The notes under the pieces are model-generated. The model was not told the DNA's origin and searched no databases. It saw nothing but the letters and a program-made list of their open reading frames with translations. This document shows positions 36,291-44,700 of a stretch of DNA of 52,679 nt, piece by piece. The translations under genes were made by a program, and so were the position numbers. Position 1 is the stretch's first letter; every line of letters starts with the position of its first letter. Origin of the DNA: Desulfamplus sp. (GTDB lineage: Bacteria; Desulfobacterota; Desulfobacteria; Desulfobacterales; Desulfobacteraceae); contig JADGBE010000022.1 of the NCBI GenBank assembly GCA_015231615.1, positions 1-52,679 on the forward strand, read 5' to 3'.

Positions 36291-37142
36291 ATGTCGCAAA
36301 TTAAAAGAAGAACTATCCCAATTATCGCATTATGTCTGATTATGCTGGTCTGTTTTACTGTAAACACGCAGATTACAAACGCAGATCAGATAACAGAAGG
36401 ACAAGACACTCCTTCTGCCTGCAAATTTTTACCCGCATCAATCAGTGTAATTGATGCCTTAAGTGATGTTTCAAAAGCCCCCGTAGCTTTCAGCAGCTCC
36501 ACTTTTACACTCAATTTCCCAGCTTACTGCGAACCTGTTGATATCTATTTTGCAGTAGCCACTCCTTATAACAAGCTCATCTTTACTGATTCAAACGGCA
36601 AGCTGAAACTTGATTATCTACCATATATTTCAGGGTCAAAATCAGCAGTCAATACATCATTTTCAGTTGCTGACTCTGCCCTTGCCTCAGATATTACAGG
36701 TAAATGTGTGCTTTACTGGTTTGTTGCTCCTGAAAATGGCGGAAACATTCTCAAGAGTATTGAGTCTGGAAGATATGAGCTTGGTTGGTATAATACAGAT
36801 ACAACCGTTATGCTGCCAACAAGTTCATCACGCGTTCCAGATACAGGCATAACCAAATGCTACGATGACTCCAAAGAAATCCCCTGCCCGGAAGAAAGAG
36901 AGAGCTTTTACGGACAAGACGGCAACTATTCAATCAACCCAATTAGTTACACCAAACTTGATGACAACGGCAATGACCTTCCCATAACTGCAGCATCATG
37001 GGCAATCGTGAAAGATAATGTTACAGGATTGATTTGGGAAAATAAGAGCCATTATTCCACATGGTATGATGCCCCAGATGTAATTGCAGATATAAACAGT
37101 GCCAAATTAGGCAGATATTCTGAATCAGGATTGGCAGGATAG
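36291..37142 (+). CDS. Exported DUF1566-like protein, C-terminus cut off by a repeat
   Basis: 283 aa from the ATG at 36291, which has AAGGAG with a good spacer. The extension to 36225 has none. Signal peptide TIPIIALCLIMLVCFTVNTQ. The central part is a Ser/Ala-rich beta domain. Near the end a DUF1566/Lcl-type domain begins (WAIVKDNVTGLIWENK, then DAPDVIADINSAKLG), but after about 50 residues the frame runs into a dispersed repeat (from 37118) and ends. The usual SDWRLPT half is missing here and downstream. The protein is therefore probably a truncated relic, though it may still be expressed. Confidence 0.65.
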   Translation: MSQIKRRTIPIIALCLIMLVCFTVNTQITNADQITEGQDTPSACKFLPASISVIDALSDVSKAPVAFSSSTFTLNFPAYCEPVDIYFAVATPYNKLIFTDSNGKLKLDYLPYISGSKSAVNTSFSVADSALASDITGKCVLYWFVAPENGGNILKSIESGRYELGWYNTDTTVMLPTSSSRVPDTGITKCYDDSKEIPCPEERESFYGQDGNYSINPISYTKLDDNGNDLPITAASWAIVKDNVTGLIWENKSHYSTWYDAPDVIADINSAKLGRYSESGLAG

Positions 37143-37209
37143 AAGGATAAAGCAAAATCCTGAAAATCCATTAATCTTGGGTATCCTGATTCTGACGATT
37201 GAATACAAA
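37118..37209. repeat. Dispersed repeat, type A copy 1
   Basis: It begins inside the DUF1566-like gene (TTCTGAATCAGGATTG) and contains AGGATAGAAGGATAA and a 31-bp block ending GGGTATCCTGATTCT that is identical to type A copy 2. It ends with GATTGAATACAAA, also shared with type B copy 2. The two ends are roughly inverted (GAATCAGGAT and ATCCTGATTC). Confidence 0.88.
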
Positions 37210-37283
37210 TTAATAATAGAATAGTTGGTAACATACAAAAGCTGCCTAATCCTGATAAAGCAGTTGTAGATATTGATAAACTT

Positions 37284-37568
37284 TTGAATTATTGTCTAAA
37301 TATGGAACATCAAGATGGTCAGCATAAAGCAAAAGTTTTCAAATCAGCCCTAAATTTAGGGATAGATGATGCACAAATTTTACGAAATGCCTTATTGGAG
37401 ATAATCTTTAATCAATCGGCTGTTTTCTTGAAACCCAATGAATATGGTGAAAAATACATTATTGATTTTGAAATGAATCATTCAGGAAAAAATGCCAAAA
37501 TAAGAAGTGCATGGATTGTAAGAAAAAAAGAAAATTTCCCACGATTAGTAACTTGCTATGTTTTGTAA
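37284..37568 (+). CDS. DUF6883-like small protein, 5' end lost next to a repeat
   Basis: 94 aa if started at the TTG at 37284. Homologous-looking sequence extends further up: KLPNPDKAVVDIDKLLNYCLN is encoded from 37239, but no ATG, GTG or TTG exists in frame between the upstream stop (37200-37202) and 37284. That stop lies in the adjoining repeat. The original start was therefore probably lost when the repeat arrived, or a rare start codon is used. The body (GQHKAKVFKSALNLGI and DAQILRNALLEI) matches the small DUF6883-type fold often encoded next to DUF4926. The function is unknown. Confidence 0.6.
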   Translation: MNYCLNMEHQDGQHKAKVFKSALNLGIDDAQILRNALLEIIFNQSAVFLKPNEYGEKYIIDFEMNHSGKNAKIRSAWIVRKKENFPRLVTCYVL

Positions 37569-37580
37569 TATGGAGGCAAA

Positions 37581-37802
37581 ATGAAACTCTTTGATATTGT
37601 AACCTTAATAAAAGATTTGCCAGAACTAAAATTATATCGCGGACAGGTAGGAACAATTGTGGAACAGTATGACCCGCAAATTTTTGAAGTTGAATTCAGC
37701 GATATGAAAGGACGGACATACGCTTTAGAAACGCTGAAGGAAGAGCAGTTGATGGTGTTACGCTATCAACCTTGTGAAGAAAGAGAAAAATTATCAGCGT
37801 GA
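37581..37802 (+). CDS. DUF4926 family protein
   Basis: 73 aa, beginning MKLFDIVTLIKDLPELKLYRGQVGTIVEQY with SH3-like strands, then FEVEFSDMKGRTYALETL, the DUF4926 pattern. GGAGG lies 6 bases before the ATG. It starts 12 bases after the DUF6883-like stop. Pairs of these two small proteins occur together in many genomes and look like a two-gene module, possibly toxin-antitoxin-like, but the biochemical role is not established to my knowledge. Confidence 0.78.
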   Translation: MKLFDIVTLIKDLPELKLYRGQVGTIVEQYDPQIFEVEFSDMKGRTYALETLKEEQLMVLRYQPCEEREKLSA

Positions 37803-37828
37803 ACGCTTTAAGAGCAGATAAGTTAAGT

Positions 37829-37914
37829 TTCAGAATCAAGATTAACAGGATAGAAGGATAAGGCGGGATAAGCAGAATCCTAAAAATCCATTAATCTTGG
37901 GTATCCTGATTCTA
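37829..37914. repeat. Dispersed repeat, type A copy 2
   Basis: CAGAATCAAGATTAACAGGA leads into AGGATAGAAGGATAA, then AATCCTAAAAATCCATTAAT and the block ending TCCTGATTCT. The last 31 bp are identical to type A copy 1 (37118-37209). It is noncoding. Confidence 0.88.
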
Positions 37915-37936
37915 ATAATAATTCGGGCGTGTGTTA

Positions 37937-38029
37937 GAATCACGTATTGACAAAGGATTTAAGGGATTTCACGGAAAGAATCAGTGGAATTTGTGAAATC
38001 AGGTTCATCCGTGATTCAGATATTAATGA
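37937..38029. repeat. Dispersed repeat, type B copy 1
   Basis: It contains AAAGGATTTAAGGGATTTCA, CGGAAAGAATCAGT, AATCAGGTT and ATCCGTGATTCAGA, all shared with type B copy 2 at 38639-38727. It lies just upstream of the second TA pair. Confidence 0.85.
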
Positions 38030-38060
38030 AATTTTATAATAAATTATCAAGGGTGTAATA

Positions 38061-38264
38061 ATGAAAGCCTATGAATGCTATGCCTCTATTTTGGCAGACG
38101 GTCAATTATTCATTCCAACGGAAATAAAAAACAAGTTAAAAGCTCCATCAAGAATAAGGTTAATGATTTTGGTCGATGAAGACGACACTGAATGGAATGA
38201 TTTTACTATGAACCAATTTCTTAATGGATACTCTGAGGAAGATGCAATATATGACAACTTATAA
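38061..38264 (+). CDS. Antitoxin of PemK-type TA pair
   Basis: 67 aa. N-terminal strands (YECYASILADGQLFIPTEIK) resemble AbrB/MazE-like or related antitoxin DNA-binding folds, and the acidic C terminus (DEDDTEWNDFTMNQFLNGYS) fits a toxin-neutralising tail. The gene overlaps the following toxin by 14 bases if the toxin starts at 38251. Flanking dispersed repeats on both sides suggest the pair was carried in as a unit. Confidence 0.75.
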   Translation: MKAYECYASILADGQLFIPTEIKNKLKAPSRIRLMILVDEDDTEWNDFTMNQFLNGYSEEDAIYDNL

Positions 38265-38571
38265 GTTTGGAGATGTTATTTTGATTGGCTTTCCTCACAC
38301 TGATTTTCACAATATTTCAAAAAGACCCGCTGTGATTCTTTACGATTTAGGTGACAAGGATATTCTTGTTGCAAGAATAACAACTCAAAAATATACAACA
38401 GAATCAGATTATAAAATTGAAAATTGGAAAGAATCTGGTTTGATGACAGAGTCATATATACGGCTTGGAAAGATGGCTACAATAGAAAAATGCCATATTC
38501 TAAAACTGTTAGGGAGATTAAATGAGGTTGAACAGCTAAAAACGATATTAAAAAAAGTTTTTAAATTATAA
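38251..38571 (+). CDS. PemK/MazF-type endoribonuclease toxin
   Basis: 106 aa from the ATG at 38251 (MTTYKFGDVILIGFPHTD). In-frame ATGs at 38224 and 38242 lie inside the antitoxin gene and would add a non-family extension. Family blocks: GDVILIGFP, KRPAVILYD, ESYIRLGKMATI and a C-terminal helix (LNEVEQLKTILKKVF). It would cleave mRNA when freed from the antitoxin. Unlike the pair at 27075-27580, this toxin is full length. Confidence 0.8.
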   Translation: MTTYKFGDVILIGFPHTDFHNISKRPAVILYDLGDKDILVARITTQKYTTESDYKIENWKESGLMTESYIRLGKMATIEKCHILKLLGRLNEVEQLKTILKKVFKL

Positions 38572-38638
38572 CCTCTGATTGCAAAAAAAGTTTTGAAGAG
38601 AGACATAACATCAAATTTAATGCTCTGGCATTGCGGCG

Positions 38639-38727
38639 GTCTGAATCAGGGATTGGCAGAGGATTTAAGGGATTCCACGGAAAGAATCAGTTCAATCCGT
38701 GTAATCAGGTTAATCCGTGATTCAGAC
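38639..38727. repeat. Dispersed repeat, type B copy 2, with 10-bp terminal inverted repeats
   Basis: GTCTGAATCA (38639-38648) and TGATTCAGAC (38718-38727) are perfect terminal inverted repeats. Inside, GGATTTAAGGGATTCCACGG and GGAAAGAATCAG match type B copy 1. It ends 36 bases before the NRPS start, so it may mark the left edge of the inserted locus or hold part of its 5' UTR. Confidence 0.88.
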
Positions 38728-38763
38728 AATTGAATACAAAATTATATTTTTTTGGAGAAAAAG

Positions 38764-41700
38764 ATGGATAAAAAAATTCTGCATAGCGTATTTGAACATA
38801 TAGCATCACAGTTTCCCGAACGTATTGCAATTGAAGAGGAATCGCGAAGCATCTCATATAAAGAACTCAATTCTGGTGCAAATAAGATTGCCCATGCCTT
38901 AGTAAAAATGGGAATAGGTCAGGGCATTGTGGTAGGTCTCTCCTTTTCAGCCAGCATTGAATATATAATGAGCAATCTTGCGGTTCAAAAAGCTGGAGCA
39001 ATCTTTATGCCTTTAGATGCTGATGCCCCTCCCCAGCGTCTTGCTTACATGATTAAAAAAACAGAACCCCAGATTATTCTTGATCTTCTTAAAATTAAAG
39101 AGATTCTCTCATCTGATAGTTATTTTAAAGACTCTTCTGCTGATAATAATTTGTATTTAACTCAAAACCTTGGACTGACTTTAGACCCTCAATCTCCACA
39201 TTATATCATCTTTACATCAGGCTCTACAGGCGATCCAAAGGCAATTTTAGGCAAACAGGTATCAATGAGCCATTTTATTAATTGGGAAATAACAACTTTT
39301 GGGCTTGATGAAAATGTTAAGACAAGCCTTTTTGCCCCTACAACTTTTGATGTCTCATTTCGTGATATTTTTGTTCCTCTGCTTTGCGGTGGAACTGTCT
39401 GTATTCCAGAAGCCACAACTATTCGCAACATACCTCTTTTAGTTGACTGGATGACAAAATCACGCCTCACGCTTGTCCATTGCGTGCCTACACTTTTCCG
39501 CTTGATTAGAAAAGAGCTAAAAGCCCGTAAAATGGCTGATTCTGAATATCAACCATTACCTGATTTGCAAAATATTCTTCTTGCTGGAGAAGCTCTTTAC
39601 GGCACTGATGTAATTGATTGGATGGATTTAGTGGGTGATCGTATAAAACTTACAAACATCTACGGACCATCAGAGACAACTTTGGCAAAGATTCACTACA
39701 GAATCACTGAAAGACCAGCAGAAGCAAACAAAATTATGCCGCTTGGCGAACCTATTACAAATACAGCGATTTTGATATTAAAAGATAATCGTCTCTGCAA
39801 AGTTGGGGAAATTGGGGAAATCCATATAAAGACACCTTTTAGAAGTCATGGATATTATAAAGACCCAGAACTTACAGCTCAATGGTTTATTCAAAATCCT
39901 CTGACACCTGACACTGATATTATCTATAAAACTGGTGATCTTGGGCGTTATCAGCCTGATCGAAAAATTGAGTTTATAGGTCGTCTTGACAGTCAGGTTA
40001 AGATTAATGGAATCAGAATTGAACTTGCTGAGATTGAAAGCCGTCTTTTTACACATCACGCTATTGAACGGCCTCTAATTATAGCTCATACAAATCCAGA
40101 CCATGAAGCTCGGCTTGTCTGTTACTACACATTAAAAGAGCCTGTTTCTGATGGCTCTGATGTTGCAAACTCGGTTGATTCCAAAGCCTCTGTTAAATCA
40201 GATGAAGCTGTAAAAACTTCTGGCTCTGGCAATCGTGTTGATCTTGATCCTTCACAGTTACGAACATTTTTAGCAGAATATCTGCCTCCTTACATGATTC
40301 CATCATTTTTTGTAAGGTTGAAGGAGTTTCCGCTCAATATTAACGGAAAAGTTGACCGTAAACGACTTCCTAAACCAGAAGACCTGCTTTACGACAGAAT
40401 CCCATACGCCCCACCAGAAAATGAGCGGGAAGTTAAACTTGCAGCAATATTTAGCGAAGTTTTGGGAATTGATAAAGTTGGGGCAAATACACCGTTTCTT
40501 GATTTGGGCGGAAACTCTTTAAGTGCAATCAGAATCATATCGCGTATTTTTGCAGAGTTTAGAGTAGAGGTGGCTATTCGTGATTTTTTTGAAAATCCAT
40601 CAATTCGCCAGCTCGCAATGTTGTTGGATAACTTGATTAAAAAGAGTATTGAAGGCAGCAGCTCTTTAAAGATTGAGCCTGTTCCTTTAGCTGATAGCTA
40701 CCCACTTTCACATGCTCAAAGAAGGCTCTGGATTTTAGAAAAATTAGATCCCAATTTTATTGCATACAATATTCCCGGGGCATATTTGATTAAGGGTGAT
40801 CTTAATATCGCAAATCTTACAGAGGCATTTCAGGCGGTTATAAGACGGCATGAATCTTTACGCACTGTATTTAAAGTTATTGATGGCGAACCACGTCAAG
40901 TAATACTTGATGAATTAGAGTTTAATCTCTTTGTAGAAAATATTTCAGAATTAGAAGCTGTAAAAGCTGAACTAAAAAAAGATGCTGCAACTTCATTTGA
41001 TATGGAAAATGGTCCGCTTATGAGGGTGCGTCTTTTCAAAGTTGCTGATGCTCATGTTATCTCAATGAATATTCACCATATTATCAGTGATGCCTTGTCC
41101 CAAGAGATTCTCATTAAAGAACTTTTAACATATTATGAAGCACTTTGTCTTGAAGGATTGCAATTTAAAGAACCTCTTCCACCGCTTAATATACATTACA
41201 AAGATTATGTTGCATGGCATAATATTCAAGAACAAGGCAGCAAAATGCAGGGGGCAAGAGAGTATTGGAAAAAACGCCTCTCAGGCGATCTGCCGCCTCT
41301 TAACCTTCCAACTGATAATCCAAGACCTATGATGCAGACAGCTCATGGGGATCGTTTAACATTTGAACTTGACCCTGACATTTACAGCCGTTTGCTTGAT
41401 TTTAGCCGCAATCGTCAGGCAAGCCTTTTTATGGTATTAACTGCCATGATTAAAGTTATTCTATACAGATATACAGGGCAGGAAGATATTATTGTAGGAA
41501 CGCCGATTGCTGCAAGAACCCACACTGATCTTGAAAACCAGATAGGGCTTTATATCAATATGCTGGCTTTACGAGATAAGATTTCACCGTCAGACAATTT
41601 TGATAAATTTCTCTCCAAAGTTCGTGATACATGCAGCCAAGCATTTGAATATCAGATTTATCCTTTTGACAGATTAGTTGGAGAACTCTCTTTAGAGCGT

Positions 41701-44700
41701 GATCTCAGCCGTAATGTTGGTTTTGATGTTATGGTTGTATTTCACAATCAAGAGCAAGAGCTGCCTTCTGTTGCTGGTCTTACTGCTGAAATAGTTGAAT
41801 TTGAAAATCCCACAGCAAAATATGATCTTACATTTACCTTTAGTGCAGATGTCGCAAGTTCAAATACAAGTTCAAATAGTTTTAAAGGAAATAATATTGA
41901 CTCTGATAGAAAAACCCTTGCAGTTGAGATTGAATACAATACAGACTTGTTTTTTAAAGAACGCATTATACGTCTATCTAACCACTTTTCTACATTAGCC
42001 TCAACTATTCTTTCTGACTTAAATAAACCTATATCACATTTAGAAATAATGACTTCAGAAGAGAAAGAGAAGGTTCTTTTTGGATTTAATAAGAGAGAGG
42101 TATTTTATCCTAAAGATAAAACAGTAACAGAGCTTGTTGAAGAACATGCTGCCCGTTATCCTGATGATCCAGCAGTTGCGTTTGAGGAGAAAGTTTTATC
42201 GTATCAAGAGTTAAACAATTTAAGTAATATTCTTGCCCATAAACTTATCAAAGATTTTGATATAAAAAATGAGCAGGTTGTCCCTATTTTGATGGAAAAG
42301 AGCCATTGGGTTATTGCAGCTATGCTTGGAATATTAAAATCTGGTGCTGCATATCTGCCTGTTAATCTTTCAAACCCGCCTGACCGCATAAAGTTTATCT
42401 TACAAGATGCCGGGTGCAAGGTTCTTCTTAGTGATAAAAATGCAATATCTGATAAACTTGCTGGTTTAGATGACATCTGCACAGTTATTGATGTTCCTGC
42501 ATTTTTTTCTGGCTTTGCTAATAACCAGTTTAGCCCCACCCCCGCCCCCCTCCCCAATGGAGAGGGGGATAATTACTCCCTCCCCTTGGGGAGGGTTGGG
42601 GAGGGGCAAAATAATATTGCTAACCCTAAAGTTACACGCAAAAGCAGTGATCTTGGTTTTGTAATTTACACTTCTGGCTCAACTGGACTTCCAAAAGGAA
42701 CGCTTTTAGAGCATCGCCAAATGTTAAGGCTGATTTACAAGCCGGACGGCGTTATCCTTAAAAGAGGCGGGCGAATGTCTCAAACTACGGCTTTTTCTTT
42801 TGATGTTCATGTTTTTGAGATTTGGGGAGGTCTTATAAATGGCTGCTGCGTCTGTGTTCCTCCTGAAGCTGCAATAGTTGAAGCTCCACGCATGAAATCA
42901 TATATACAAGGGCATAAACTCCAAACAATGTGGCTTACAACAAGCCTTTTTAATCAGTTTGTAGAGGCTGATATTACAATGCTTGAAGGGGTTGAACAAC
43001 TTATTGTAGGAGGAGAAAAACTCTCAACTCCCCACATAAACCGCGTTAAAAAGAGATTTCCAACCATGCGGGTTTTTGATGGATATGGACCTACTGAAAA
43101 TTCAGTCTTCACAACTCTTTTTGAGATTGAGAAGTTCTACACTAACGAAATTCCAATCGGCAGACCAAGTGCAAACTCAAAGATAACAATTTTAGATGCT
43201 AATAATCAGCCAGTGCCAATTGGTATTCCGGGTGAGCTTTGTGCATGGGGAGATGGAGTTGCACGCGGATATTTGAATAGACCAGATTTGAATGAAAAAA
43301 ATTTTGGCAGACATCCTCTTTTCCCTAATGAGAGAATGTATAGAATTGGTGATATGGGTTCTTGGGACAGTGATGGAATTATAAGCTATTATGGGCGAAA
43401 TGATGATCAGGTAAAGGTGAGAGGTTACAGAATTGAGCTTGGAGAGATTTCAAACGCATTAATGGAACACCCCGATATTCAACAGACAATTATTATGGTC
43501 AGAACTCTTGCAGACGGCTTTAACAAAGAACTTGTTGCCTATTTTACTTCTAAACCAGAAGCATTAAAAATATTGAATGCTCAAACCTTGAGAGCATTTC
43601 TCGGGGAACGTCTCCCGGGCTACATGATACCTGCCCATTTTGTAGGATTGGAAAAGATGCCTTTAAATCCTTCTGGCAAAGTTGATCGCAGAAATCTTCC
43701 AGCACCTGAAACTATGTTGTCAAGTTCAGAAGATGGGTCAGATGCCTACACTCCGAAAACTCCAGTTGAAAAGACTCTTTTAGAAGTTTGGCAGAAAGTT
43801 CTTGGATTATCTAAAATAGGTATTTATGACAACTACTTTAATGTAGGCGGAGACTCTATAAAAGCAATTCAGATAGTATCTCTTCTTGCCCGTGAAGATA
43901 AGCTGATTGAGGTTCGCGATATTTTCCAAAATCCAACAATAGCTGACTTATCACGCCATGTTCGTCAGGCAAAAAAGGCAATTGATCAGGCTGCTGTTAC
44001 TGGAGAAGTTCCTTTAACTCCTGTTCAAAAGTGGTTCTTTACCCATCACAAAACATCGTTGCACCATTTTAATCAGGCACAGTTGATCAGCTCTTCAGAG
44101 CCTATGAATCCAGAATCACTTAAAAAAGCTCTTGCTGCTGTTCAGCATCACCACGATGCTTTGAGAATGACCTATAATTGCCCCACCCCCTCCTCCCTCC
44201 CCAAAGGAGAGGGGAATATAACTCTCTCCCCTGTGGGGAGGGACGGGGTGGGGCTGATCTTTGGTGATATTAAAGGTGTTGAACATCCTCTTGACTTTGA
44301 GTTTATTGATTTAAGCAAGAGTCCAGCTCCTGATGTTGCCTTAACTCAGCAGATAGAAGCTGCCCAATCAACAATTAATCTTGAAAATGGTCCACTTATG
44401 AAATCACGTCTAATCAGAATGCCGAATGGTGATCGTCTGCTATTGATTTTACACCACCTGATAGTTGACGGTATTTCATGGCGTATTTTATCAGAAGACA
44501 TCAATACTGCATATAAGCAGATTGAGGCTTGCGAATCAGTTAAACTTCCAGCCAAAACCCACAGTTTTAAAACTTGGGCAGAAGCTATAAATCAATTTGC
44601 AACTAACAGCGGCACCGATCTTATGGAAGAAATCAACTATTGGAAATCAGTTGAAAGTTATCAAATTTCTGAACTGCCATTTAATGGTCAGTCCGCAGCC

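Noticed and set aside
37118..38727. CRISPR array, because of several repeats with unique sequence between
   Set aside because: Copies are about 90 bp, imperfect, irregularly spaced and separated by genes. No cas genes are present.
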